Of a DNA stretch of 64,000 nucleotides, positions 8,669-18,943 are shown in pieces. This DNA comes from Mycoplana azooxidifex (GTDB taxonomy: Bacteria; Pseudomonadota; Alphaproteobacteria; Rhizobiales; Rhizobiaceae). Below the pieces are notes generated by a model. The model had not been told where the DNA came from, ran no database searches, and was given only the letters and a program-made list of their open reading frames with translations. The translations under genes and the position numbers were made by a program. The stretch covers positions 62,001 through 126,000 of the forward strand of contig NZ_JACIEE010000014.1 of assembly GCF_014196765.1 (NCBI RefSeq), read 5' to 3'. Position 1 is the stretch's first letter. The number at the start of each line of letters is the position of its first letter.

Positions 8669-9382
8669 ATGACCCGCATTCCGCTCCACAATGCCAACAA
8701 CATGCCCCTCCAGGCGCCGCTGATCTCGGATCCCTTCGTGCCCTATGAATGCCCGGGCAACCGCAGCCTCAACGCCATCTGCCAGGGCGATCCCGCGGTA
8801 CTCGGCCAATATCTGGAGAACACGCCGTTCACGCTCGCCGGGGACCGGTTCCTGGTCTACGTCTCGGACTTCACCAACGGCCCCAAGACGCCCTTCATGG
8901 ATGCAGGCATCGTCATCCCCGTGCGTTTCGGCGACCGCGAAGGCGGATACTTTCTGTTCGAGTACGAGGATAACGACGCGGCCATCGCCGCCGGCCGCGA
9001 TCTCTGGGGCTACCCGAAAAAATTCGGCACGATCGAACTGACCGAGCGCGCGGGCGGCGCCTTCGACGGCACGCAAGCCGAGCCGCTGAAGACAACGCCG
9101 CATCTCAACATCCACATCCAGCCGGCACCCGACGGAAAGATCCTCAACAAGCGGGTGATCGCCCGCGACACTTCGCCGGATTTTCAGATGACCTCCTGCC
9201 ACTGGGGCTCGGCCGCGGTCTCGCTCGGCGCACTCGCGACCGACCCGCTCTCGCCGCTCGGTCCGTTACAGGTTCTCGCCGCCAACTACGTGATCGGCGA
9301 TTTCTTCGCCACCGAACAGAATGGCTGGGGCAAAACCATCGCAGACCTGGTCACGAATGGCATTCCGGTGGGAGACGCGTGA
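8669..9382 (+). CDS. Acetoacetate decarboxylase family protein (paralogue B)
   Basis: 237 aa with the signature GRDLWGYPKKFGTIEL carrying the candidate Schiff-base lysine. It is clearly related to paralogue A at 1598-2293, yet diverged, which argues for distinct substrates or an old duplication rather than a recent one. It is transcribed away from the IclR gene and is followed by IS30 debris, so any downstream partner gene may have been lost. Confidence 0.87.
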   Translation: MTRIPLHNANNMPLQAPLISDPFVPYECPGNRSLNAICQGDPAVLGQYLENTPFTLAGDRFLVYVSDFTNGPKTPFMDAGIVIPVRFGDREGGYFLFEYEDNDAAIAAGRDLWGYPKKFGTIELTERAGGAFDGTQAEPLKTTPHLNIHIQPAPDGKILNKRVIARDTSPDFQMTSCHWGSAAVSLGALATDPLSPLGPLQVLAANYVIGDFFATEQNGWGKTIADLVTNGIPVGDA

Positions 9383-9451
9383 TATGACCGAAGTCGCAAC
9401 CAACGGCGACCAGGCGGATTTAGTTTGAAGTGCGACTTGCGATAGATAACA

Positions 9452-9780
9452 ATGGTTTACCAGTTGCAAGGAACGGTCATAAAGCGCACCTACTCCCAGA
9501 TCGATATGGATGCACGCCGCAAGATCGTTCGTTGGCGAATGGCCAACATCGGTGTTGAGGTGATTGCCGTGAAGCTCGGACGGTATCGCTCGATTTTCCG
9601 CGAGCTCAGACGGAATACGTTCGAGGATCAGCAGATGCGGGATCTCAACGGCTACTACGGTGTAACGGCGAATTCGACGGCATGTGAGCGATGTGCCAAG
9701 CTGCGTAAGCTTGCGCGTTCTCGCACCTGCGTCAGTCGATTCGACGATCAACCGAAGCGCAGTCGCATGGAGGCTGGCGG
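9452..9780 (+). pseudogene. IS30-family transposase N-terminal remnant
   Basis: The frame encodes RTYSQIDMDARRKI, then LGRYRSIFRELRRN and YYGVTANSTA, the N-terminal helix-turn-helix region of IS30 transposases. One residue is missing inside the recognition helix relative to the usual RSTIFRE pattern, and the catalytic DDE domain is absent. The tail (RMEAGG) is a degenerate continuation. The remnant lies against the 3' end of the ABC ATPase gene, whose last residues overlap it. No terminal inverted repeats were recognised. Confidence 0.7.
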
Positions 9781-9783
9781 AGT

Positions 9784-11594
<1,811 letters not shown>

Positions 11595-11598
<4 letters not shown>

Positions 11599-12554
11599 TC
11601 GAAGACTACCCTCGGGAAGTAGAAGCTGACCACGACGTTCGGCATGTCGACGATCTCGGAAATGCGAAGATCGCCGCAGGTCGAGACGAGCATGTAGGCG
11701 TCGACCGGATCCATCTTCTGCGTCGCTGCGAGAAGATCGACCATGTTGGCGACGGCGTCCCTGGCCGCTGCCCAAAGGTCCGGGCCGATGCCTGTCGTGA
11801 CCTCATAGCCCTTGGCGTCGAGATGACGCGTGACCGGGCCAGGCGTCGTGAAGCGCGGGGTCTTCAGCGGCTGGTCCTTGACGAGGTCGAGCGTCAGCAC
11901 GACATCGAACGGGCTTTCGATCGCGGTACCGCAAACCTCGCCATCGCCTTGTGCGGCGTGGGTGTCGCCGACAGAGAACAGCGCCCCGTCAACCTCAACC
12001 GGCAGATAGAGCGTCGTTCCGGCGGACAGGTCGCGAATGTCGAGATTGCCACCGACGCGCCGCGGCGGGACAACCGTATGGTGACCCTTTTCGGCCAGCG
12101 CATTGCCGATGGTGCCGGCAAAGGGCTTGAGCGGCACGCGGCCGTTCTTGCCGAACAGGGCCGGCTCCATGCTCGTCGCGTCGAACGTCCAGACATTGAG
12201 GGCCGGCTCGGTGAACTGATCGGCAAGCAGGCCGAAGCCGGGAATATTGGCCGTCCAGCCAAAGCCGGCGCCGTCGCGAAGCTGGGGCGTGAAGCTCTCG
12301 ATCGTCACCTTCAGCACATCGCCCGGCTTTGCGCCATCGACATAGATCGGACCGGAGACCGGGTTGATCCTGGCAAATTCCAGCGCCATCACGTCCTCGA
12401 CGGTGGATTGGGGGCCAAGCTGGCCCCCAGAACTGTCAAGGCACTGGAACAGGATCGTCTCGCCCGGTGCAGCCGTCAGCGCAGGGGCAAAGGAATTGTC
12501 CCAGCCGAAATGGTGCTGATGGGCGTGGATCGTGTGGTTGCAGTGCTTGCACAT
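11595..12554 (-). CDS. Acetamidase/formamidase family amidohydrolase
   Basis: 319 aa from ATG 12554 (MCKHCNHTIHAHQHHFGWDN), which has AAGGAG ten bases upstream overlapping the end of the binding-protein gene. It matches the FmdA/AmdA family, zinc-type enzymes that release ammonia from formamide or acetamide; the ORGD-like segment GDTHAAQGDGEVCGTAIE is the diagnostic conserved block. Its place between the ABC transporter genes and behind AmiC/AmiR fits uptake of a short-chain amide as nitrogen source and hydrolysis in the cytosol. Confidence 0.88.
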
Positions 12555-12561
12555 GGCTGCA

Positions 12562-14178
12562 TCACTCCTTGATGAAGACGTAGTCGTAGTTGACCGGGAT
12601 CGATACCGGATCGACATAAAGGGCGTTGTCACCGCCCATGCGGGCAGACTTCAGCGTGTAGCGCTGTTCGTTGAAGACCGGCGCCCACGGTGCGTCTTCC
12701 ATCACCTTCATGTAGATTTCGGACCACTTGGCGAGACGCTCGTCAACCCTGGCCGGATCGACGATGGAATCGGCCTCGGCGGCCAGCTTGTCGAGATCTT
12801 CATTGCAGTATTTCGACCAGTTCCAGCCGCCTTCGACTGCACCGCTGCAACCCAGTATCGGGCCATAGAAGTTTGCCGGGTCCGGGAAGTCGGCGATCCA
12901 CGCCATGCCGCCGGACCAGATCATCGGAGCGTTGCCGGCACCGCCAGCCTCGATCACGTTGGCCTGGGCCAGCGACTTGATCGATGCGTTGATGCCGACG
13001 GCCTTCAGGTCCTGCTGGATCGCCTGGGCGATGCGCGGGTTCGGGTCGGTATTCATGACGAACAGCTCGGTCTCGAAGCCGTCTGCATAGCCAGCCTCGG
13101 CAAGCAGCTTCTTTGCGCCTTCCTGATCAAACTTGTAGCCGTCGTAACCCTTGGTATAGCCCGGCATGGAGGGCGGAAGCGGCTGGGTGGCAGGAACCGC
13201 GCGGCCGTTGATGACCTGAACGATGCGATCCTTGTTGATCGCCATGTTGACGGCACGGCGCACCTCGACCTTGTCGAACGGTGCCTTTGTGACGTTCATG
13301 GTGACATAGCCGGTGTGCAACTGGCCGCCTTCGACCACGAGGCTTTTCTGCGCCTCGTCCTTCATCACATCGACGAACTTGGCCGGCGGAATGCCGTCGC
13401 CCGGAATGTCGACTTCGCCGTTCTGGGCCCGCAGTAGCGCGACGACCGGTTCCTGGCCGACTTCAACCGTGAAGCTGTCGAGATAGGGAACACCCGAGAT
13501 CCAGTAATCGGCGTTCTTCTCGAACACGAGGCGCTGGCCGAGCGTCCATTCGGTGAGCTTGAATGCACCGGTGCCGACTGGCTTCTTGCCAAAGTCTGCG
13601 CCAGCTTCCTCGACCGCTTCCTTTGGCACGACAGACGAGAAGTTCAGCGCCATGACGTGGAGGAACGTTGCATCGGGACGCGAAAGCTTGAAGACGACGG
13701 TGCTCGCGTCGGGGGCAGAGACACCCGCAACGGTCGCGGCCTTGCCTGCTGCGGCTGCGTCATAGCCGTCGATCATGGAGAAGAAGCCCTGGCCCGGCGA
13801 CTGGGTGGCGGGATTGATGACGCGGTTGATCGAATAGACGACGTCGTCGGCGACAAGCTCGCGGCCGTTGTGGAACTTGACGCCCGGGCGCAGCTTGAAG
13901 GTGTAGGTCAGGCCATCCTCGGAAATTTCATAGCTCTGGGCGAGGCCCGGACGCAGATTGGTCGTGCCGGGCTCGTAGTCCATCAGGCCGTCGAAGACCG
14001 ACTTGATCATCGACCAGTTCTGCCAGTCATAGCCGATGGCAGGATCGAGCGTCGCGACGTCGTCCTTGTAGGTAACGACCATGTTGCCGCCGCGTTTCGG
14101 CTCCTGGGCCTGAGCCGGGGCAAAGGCCGGCAGGGCCATGAGGGTTGCCAGCGCAGTTGAAAGGATAAGCTTCTTCAT
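12562..14178 (-). CDS. ABC transporter substrate-binding protein, family 5 (peptide/amide type)
   Basis: 538 aa, typical length. It begins with a Sec signal peptide (MKKLILSTALATLMALPAFA, cleavage near AQAQEP) and continues with GGNMVVTYKDDVATLDPAIGY, LRPGVKFHNGRELVADDVVYS and the C-terminal RYTLKSARM segment typical of SBP_bac_5. It captures the ligand in the periplasm. The regulators and the amidase in the operon suggest an amide or modified peptide, but this is inferred from context. Confidence 0.92.
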   Translation of the reverse strand: MKKLILSTALATLMALPAFAPAQAQEPKRGGNMVVTYKDDVATLDPAIGYDWQNWSMIKSVFDGLMDYEPGTTNLRPGLAQSYEISEDGLTYTFKLRPGVKFHNGRELVADDVVYSINRVINPATQSPGQGFFSMIDGYDAAAAGKAATVAGVSAPDASTVVFKLSRPDATFLHVMALNFSSVVPKEAVEEAGADFGKKPVGTGAFKLTEWTLGQRLVFEKNADYWISGVPYLDSFTVEVGQEPVVALLRAQNGEVDIPGDGIPPAKFVDVMKDEAQKSLVVEGGQLHTGYVTMNVTKAPFDKVEVRRAVNMAINKDRIVQVINGRAVPATQPLPPSMPGYTKGYDGYKFDQEGAKKLLAEAGYADGFETELFVMNTDPNPRIAQAIQQDLKAVGINASIKSLAQANVIEAGGAGNAPMIWSGGMAWIADFPDPANFYGPILGCSGAVEGGWNWSKYCNEDLDKLAAEADSIVDPARVDERLAKWSEIYMKVMEDAPWAPVFNEQRYTLKSARMGGDNALYVDPVSIPVNYDYVFIKE

Positions 14179-14205
14179 AGGCCTTACTCCTGTGGGTTGA
14201 CGGTT

Positions 14206-15126
14206 TCAGCGCAGTTTGATGCGCGGATCGATGAGCGGCGAAATCAGGTCCGCGATCAGGTTGCCGATGACGATGCCGCAGGCTGAGACGAGCGTGACGC
14301 CCATGATGATCGGGATGTCGACGCGTTGGATCGCTTGCCAGGCCAATTGGCCGATGCCTGGCCAGCCAAAGACGCTCTCGACAACGACAATGCCGGACAT
14401 GAACAGGCCGATATCGATCCCGATCATGGCGATGATCGGCAGGATCGCGTTGGGCAGTGCGTGGCCGAGGATGACCTTGCTGCGACCGAGGCCCTTGGCG
14501 CGCGCGGTGCGGATGAAATCGGCGCGCAGCACATCGACCATCGAGGATCGCATGATGCGCGAGTACCAGCCCGAACCGAGAATGCCGAGTGTCACGGCCG
14601 GCAGCACAAGGTGGGCGAACGTGCCGTAGCCGCCAATCGGAAACCAGCCAAGCTTCACCGCAAAGACGAAGAGCAGCAGCAGGGCGACAACGAATTGCGG
14701 CGAGGAGACCGTGAGGAAGCTGGTCAGCATCAGGCCGTTGTCGATCGCCTTGCCGCGGTTGAGCGCCGCAATGATGCCGAGCGGCAGGCCGATCAGAAGT
14801 TCGCAGCCAATCGCCGCCACCAGCAGCAGCAAGGTTGCCGGCAGGCGCGAGAACAGGAGTTCGGCGACTTCGGTCTTCTGCAGATACGAGCGTCCGAAAT
14901 CGCCCTGAACAAGGTTCCACAGATAGTTGCCGTATTGGACGAGGAACGGCTGGTCGAGGCCAAGCTGCTGGCGGATGCTTTCAACCGTCGCAGCCGTGGC
15001 CGAACGGCCGGCGATCTGACGCACTGGGTCTGCCGGCAGCACGTAGAGCAGGACGAAGGTGATGAACGAGACGCCGAGCAGGATAAGCGCCGACTGAACG
15101 AGGCGTCTCAGGATATAGGTCGCCAT
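14206..15126 (-). CDS. ABC transporter permease (DppB type)
   Basis: 306 aa, six predicted membrane segments beginning with LVQSALILLGVSFITFVLLY and ending in SACGIVIGNLIADLISPLIDPR. The EAA loop region (RTARAKGLGRSKVILGHALPNAILP) marks it as a peptide/nickel-type permease. Its first base coincides with the last base of the dppC-like gene upstream, indicating translational coupling. Confidence 0.92.
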   Translation of the reverse strand: MATYILRRLVQSALILLGVSFITFVLLYVLPADPVRQIAGRSATAATVESIRQQLGLDQPFLVQYGNYLWNLVQGDFGRSYLQKTEVAELLFSRLPATLLLLVAAIGCELLIGLPLGIIAALNRGKAIDNGLMLTSFLTVSSPQFVVALLLLFVFAVKLGWFPIGGYGTFAHLVLPAVTLGILGSGWYSRIMRSSMVDVLRADFIRTARAKGLGRSKVILGHALPNAILPIIAMIGIDIGLFMSGIVVVESVFGWPGIGQLAWQAIQRVDIPIIMGVTLVSACGIVIGNLIADLISPLIDPRIKLR

Positions 15127-16025
15127 CAGTCACGCCCCTGTTGTGTCGGATCGAGGATGTCGCGCAGCGCGTCGCCGACGAGGTTGAAGGCGAGTGCAAG
15201 CAGCAGGATCGCCGCGCCGGGAATGAAGACGAGCCATGGGGCCGACTGGAAGTAGGTCTGGTTCTCGAAAATGATGTTGCCCCAGGATGGCATCGGCGGC
15301 TGAACGCCGATGCCGAGGAAGGACAGGGTCGCCTCCAGCAGCACGGTGGTCGAAATGCCGAGCGTGCCCCAGACGATCAGGGTCGGAATGAGATGGGGCA
15401 GGATGTGCTTGAAGAGAATGCGGCCGTGACCGGCGCCGAGCGTCCTTTCCGCGGCGATATAGTCACGCTCCGCCAATGACGAGGCTTGCGTGAAGATCAC
15501 CCGGGCCGTCTGTACCCAGTTCACGAAGGCAATCACCATGGCGACGATCCAGAGCGACGGGGAAAAGATCGCTGCAAGGCAGATCGCCAGCAGCAGTGCC
15601 GGAAACGCCATCATCAGATCGGTGAAGCGCATGAGCACTGCGCCGATCACCCCGCGAAAATACCCCGCGGTGACGCCCACCAGCGTACCGATCAGCAAAG
15701 CGACTCCATTGGCAACGAGGCCGATCACCAGCGAGGTCTGCGCGCCGTAGAGAATGCGCGAAAACAGGTCGCGGCCGAGAAGATCCGTGCCGAACCAGAA
15801 TGCTTCGTTGGGCGGCAGCGGCGCGCCTTCGATGGTGAGGCCGTCGAAGAACTGTTCGTAGGGATCGAACGGCGCGAGCCATCTGGCGAACATCGCGCCG
15901 CCGACGCAGATGACGATGATCAGCAATCCCAGAAGCGCAAGCTTGCGCCGAGCCAATTGGCGCAGCACGGAAGGCCCGCTCTCCGGCACGACCAGGGGTT
16001 CAGGCGGGATCGATGCGTCTGCCAT
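15126..16025 (-). CDS. ABC transporter permease (DppC type)
   Basis: 299 aa from ATG 16025 (MADASIPPEPL), supported by AGAAGGG eight bases upstream; the frame is open further to 16076 inside amiR. It carries the OppC-type N-terminal segment, PFWFGTDLLGRDLFSRILYGA-like motif and the EAA loop AERTLGAGHGRILFKHILP. It pairs with the DppB-like protein in the inner membrane. The start overlaps the amiR end by 26 bp. Confidence 0.92.
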   Translation of the reverse strand: MADASIPPEPLVVPESGPSVLRQLARRKLALLGLLIIVICVGGAMFARWLAPFDPYEQFFDGLTIEGAPLPPNEAFWFGTDLLGRDLFSRILYGAQTSLVIGLVANGVALLIGTLVGVTAGYFRGVIGAVLMRFTDLMMAFPALLLAICLAAIFSPSLWIVAMVIAFVNWVQTARVIFTQASSLAERDYIAAERTLGAGHGRILFKHILPHLIPTLIVWGTLGISTTVLLEATLSFLGIGVQPPMPSWGNIIFENQTYFQSAPWLVFIPGAAILLLALAFNLVGDALRDILDPTQQGRD

Positions 16026-16611
16026 CGTCAAGGCCCTTCTCGTTCGAATAATTTGCCACGAGCCGCTCCGCGGCAATTTCGATCGTCACGCGCCAAGCCA
16101 TCGCAGTCTGACGCAGAAGGTCATAGGCCTCAGCCTCGGTCTTGCCCTTCATCACGAAGATCATCACGGCGCGCACGATCGTTTGGCGCGCCGAGAGGCG
16201 GCTTTGCAGGTCGGCAATCAGGGCCCCGGAGGCATTGGCCCGATCGAAATTGCTGCGCGCGACGAGAAGAGCCGCGTAGACGCCCTTGTCGCTCATCGGT
16301 TTGAGGAGCTGCGCGTGAGCGCCCATTTCCATGGCCCACCTCAAGCGGCCCGGCGCTTCCGAGCCGATCAACGCGATCATCGGCATCGGTGATTGGCCGG
16401 GTGCCCAGGGAAACTGCTCGTCGTGCCCCGTGTCGGCATCGTAAAAGATGAAGTCGGCTGCAATCGCCTCGGAGGGGAGTTCCGGCCATGCCTCGCGCAC
16501 GTCCAGTCCGATGACGCCAAGCTGGCGAACGAGACCCTGTACTGACGGGTGTGGCCTGTGCAGGATCCAGGCCTTGGCGCCGCCCAGGTTTTCCGTCCTG
16601 ATGCGCGTCAT
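16000..16611 (-). CDS. amiR: ANTAR-domain antiterminator (AmiR/NasT family)
   Basis: 203 aa: a degenerate receiver-like N-terminal half lacking a clear phospho-acceptor pattern, then a coiled segment (LIADLQSRLSARQTI) and a C-terminal ANTAR domain (IVRAVMIFVMKGKTEAEAY, LLRQTAMAWRVTIEIAAERL). ANTAR proteins bind two-hairpin leader RNAs and let RNA polymerase pass a terminator. Its start overlaps the amiC stop by four bases, as expected for a sensor-antiterminator pair held together until an amide binds AmiC. A terminator in the leader at 17698-17744 is the likely target. Confidence 0.85.
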   Translation of the reverse strand: MTRIRTENLGGAKAWILHRPHPSVQGLVRQLGVIGLDVREAWPELPSEAIAADFIFYDADTGHDEQFPWAPGQSPMPMIALIGSEAPGRLRWAMEMGAHAQLLKPMSDKGVYAALLVARSNFDRANASGALIADLQSRLSARQTIVRAVMIFVMKGKTEAEAYDLLRQTAMAWRVTIEIAAERLVANYSNEKGLDDGRRIDPA

Positions 16612-17684
16612 GACACGACCTTCAGCCGGGAACCCGTATGCACGGGCTGCGAACGTTGCGTCAGGTACGGATCGGCCCGCGTCACCGGCAGCCGCTTGAT
16701 CTCGTTGAACCGCCCGCTCTCGAGCCGCGCAATGATGGCAGGCTGACGCGCGTGAAGGTGTACAGGATCGAGCCGCGTCGCACGGCCACTACGGAGCGCT
16801 GTATGTAGCAGCTCCGCCAAAGGGAGCTCTTCTGCCCCGGGGCGGCCATGAAGCAGCTGAGCCAGTTCATGCACGGACTGGCGCGCCATCTCGTGAAACG
16901 ATCCGCCGGAACCACCGTCTGGCTCAAACCAGGGGCCGGCCGAGACCAGCCCTTCGGCCGCTTCGCCGGCCGCGTCGATCTCGCATTCTGTGAAGTTGCA
17001 CGACAACACGGCCACGTCATCGGCGAATTCTGTCTCCCGCTTCAACTCGGTCAGCCGCGCGAGAAACGCATAGGAGCTGTCTCCGACAAGCGAGTTCAGT
17101 ATGAAGCTCGGCTTTAGCGTCCGGATGTCATGGATAATGTGGTCGAGTTCGGTATCGCCCATCGGCAGATAGCGATCGCCGAGGATCTGCCCCTCCGCCA
17201 CCGCGATCTTCTCGCGCGCGATTTGAGCCATTTCCCATCCCCAGATGTAATTAGAGCCGACGAGGTAGGCACGGGTACCAAGCGTGGGCAGCGCCCAGTC
17301 CAGAAGCGGCAGCAGATGCTGGTTCGGGCATGCGTGCATGTAGGCGACCCGCTCGGACGCCTCGAAGCCCTCGTAGGGCACGGGATACCACAGAATTCCG
17401 TCAAACCGCTCGAGTTCAGGAATGACCTCCTTGCGGCTCGCAGATGTGATGCAGCCGAAGATATGGCGTGCCCCGGAATCACGCAGGATTTCACGGCAAA
17501 GCGGCGCATATCGATCGAGTCGTCCCTCCGGGTCGCGCTCGTTGACGCGGAAGGAAACGTCGAGGCTCGGATCGGCGTTCACCTCCTCCACGCCACGGAA
17601 CACACCGTCGCGACTGGCGCGGGACAATGCGGCATACATGCCACTACGTGAAAGAAGTACGCCTATGCCTACGGTACGCTTCAT
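16608..17684 (-). CDS. amiC: AmiC-like amide sensor (periplasmic-binding-protein fold, cytosolic)
   Basis: 358 aa with no signal peptide. It opens with TVGIGVLLSRSGMYAALSRA and contains YEGFEASERVAYMHACPNQHLLPLL and YLVGSNYIWGWEMAQIAREK, the pattern of the AmiC/urea-binding group. In Pseudomonas AmiC sequesters AmiR until an amide binds. Here the gene heads the operon and is followed directly by amiR, the ABC transporter and the formamidase, so the system would control its own transcription. LivK-like binding proteins share the fold; the missing signal peptide and the amiR neighbour favour the sensor role. Confidence 0.82.
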   Translation of the reverse strand: MKRTVGIGVLLSRSGMYAALSRASRDGVFRGVEEVNADPSLDVSFRVNERDPEGRLDRYAPLCREILRDSGARHIFGCITSASRKEVIPELERFDGILWYPVPYEGFEASERVAYMHACPNQHLLPLLDWALPTLGTRAYLVGSNYIWGWEMAQIAREKIAVAEGQILGDRYLPMGDTELDHIIHDIRTLKPSFILNSLVGDSSYAFLARLTELKRETEFADDVAVLSCNFTECEIDAAGEAAEGLVSAGPWFEPDGGSGGSFHEMARQSVHELAQLLHGRPGAEELPLAELLHTALRSGRATRLDPVHLHARQPAIIARLESGRFNEIKRLPVTRADPYLTQRSQPVHTGSRLKVVS

Positions 17685-17697
17685 CGAAATTCCAATG

Positions 17698-17744
17698 CAA
17701 AAAGCCCCGACGATGCGCGTCGTAAAACGCGATCGGAACGGGGC
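17698..17744 (-). terminator. Leader terminator hairpin 14 bp before amiC
   Basis: On the minus strand GCCCCG (17744-17739) pairs with CGGGGC (17709-17704) and is followed by TTTTT (17703-17699). Inside, CGATCGCGT pairs with ACGCGCATCG with one bulged base and a TTTACG loop. This is a strong intrinsic terminator between any upstream promoter and amiC. It can be an attenuator relieved by AmiR or simply the end of the LysR transcript. Confidence 0.75.
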
Positions 17745-17765
17745 CCAAGTGCCAGCTATTTATTT

Positions 17766-17792
17766 CAATCTAGCGTCGGAAACAGCAGATTG
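17766..17792 (-). promoter_or_regulatory. Second leader hairpin upstream of the amiC terminator
   Basis: CAATCTGC pairs with GCTAGATTG with a single bulged T. It precedes the terminator by about 20 bases on the minus strand. ANTAR targets consist of two tandem hairpins, so it could be the first one, but the expected hexaloop with A at position 1 and G at position 4 is not seen. Confidence 0.35.
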
Positions 17793-17854
17793 GAAGTTTA
17801 AAAAACGCAACAAACAGGCAAAATTGCACAATTGACTCTCACGCGCCTCATGTC

Positions 17855-17869
17855 GCATAAAATTTATGC
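17855..17869. promoter_or_regulatory. Perfect 15-bp palindrome GCATAAA-A-TTTATGC
   Basis: A 7+1+7 dyad in the gap between the LysR gene and amiC, about 170 bp before amiC. Its AT-rich symmetric form is typical of a repressor or activator operator; no cognate protein can be assigned. Confidence 0.4.
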
Positions 17870-17920
17870 ATGTGCTGTTGTTTATCCCATGGCCCGAGCA
17901 AGGGGCGCCTCAAGGGCTGA

Positions 17921-18829
17921 CTAGGCAATCTGCAGCTCAGCAGAAAGCAATTCCAACATGGCGTCCACCTTGGGCAGCAATTGCCGCCCTACGGGCCAAA
18001 CCAGGTTTAGCGGGAGACCTTGAGTTGCCAATTCCGGCAGAACTTGCACCAACTGACCCTGCGCAATCTCTTCGCAAACCAACCATGTTGCCAATTGTGC
18101 AATGCCGTATCCTGCTTTGACCGCGGCCACCTGAGCCTCACCGTTGCCAACGGTGATGCGGCCTTCCATCGTCCGCCGTTCGGTCGTGCCGGGTCCATGC
18201 GTGATCAGCCATGGGCTGGTTGTGCCATCGGCCCTGCCATACAGCACGGCATCGTATTGAACCAGTTCGACTGAAGATGCCGGCGTTCCCAGCTTGGTCA
18301 GGTAGTCAGGGGAGGCACAGAAGATTAGGCGTTCGCTACCGAGGTAGCGATGGCCCACGGACCCGGGCCAATGATCCGCGCCGCCGATGCGAATCGCCAC
18401 ATCGATACCCTCGTCGAGCAGATCCACGAAACGGTCCGTGAAGGAAACGTGGGGTCGCAAGTGCGGGTGCTGCTGCGCGAAGCGCAGCATCAGCGGCCAG
18501 ACACGTAGTCGGCCGAACGTCGCGGGCGCATCCATCCGCAAGCGGCCTATTGGCTCGCTGCGCTGCGCAGCGAGTACCGCTTCGGCTTCTTCCAATTCCG
18601 ACAGCACACGTACGCAAGTGCGGTAGAACGCCACTCCCGCGTCCGTTAAGGCAAGGCGTCGCGTCGTGCGTTCGAAGAGTCGGGTGCGGAGCCGGTCCTC
18701 GAGACGCCCCACACTCTTGCTGACCGCGGAACTAGTTAGGTTCAGTCGCTCCGCCGCCGCAGTGAAGCTTCCCGCGTCAGCCGTTGCCACAAAGTTTTCG
18801 ATGCCCTTGAGTCGCTCCGATGGAAACAT
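17921..18829 (-). CDS. LysR family transcriptional regulator
   Basis: 302 aa. The N-terminal winged HTH spans about residues 5-64 (LKGIENFVATADAGSFTAAAERLNLT, VSKSVGRLEDRLRTRLFERTTRRLALT), followed by a periplasmic-binding-like effector domain. The long linker helix and EGIDVAIRIGG segment place it in the group that regulates an adjacent divergent gene. The MFS exporter at 18944 starts 115 bp away on the opposite strand and is the likely target. It reads toward amiC but is separated from it by a terminator. Confidence 0.92.
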   Translation of the reverse strand: MFPSERLKGIENFVATADAGSFTAAAERLNLTSSAVSKSVGRLEDRLRTRLFERTTRRLALTDAGVAFYRTCVRVLSELEEAEAVLAAQRSEPIGRLRMDAPATFGRLRVWPLMLRFAQQHPHLRPHVSFTDRFVDLLDEGIDVAIRIGGADHWPGSVGHRYLGSERLIFCASPDYLTKLGTPASSVELVQYDAVLYGRADGTTSPWLITHGPGTTERRTMEGRITVGNGEAQVAAVKAGYGIAQLATWLVCEEIAQGQLVQVLPELATQGLPLNLVWPVGRQLLPKVDAMLELLSAELQIA

Positions 18830-18943
18830 GCTTCCTCACATTGCGGATCATAGTTCCGCAATTGGATGAAAATATATCCGAGATAAGAATTTAGTTCTCG
18901 AATATGGTCAAGGCAATCGTGAAATCACACAGGAGCCTTTTGA

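Noticed and set aside
17698-17792. Firm assignment of a canonical ANTAR-binding RNA
   Set aside because: Two tandem hairpins exist, but the loops do not show the A1/G4 hexaloop pattern, so only a candidate is claimed.
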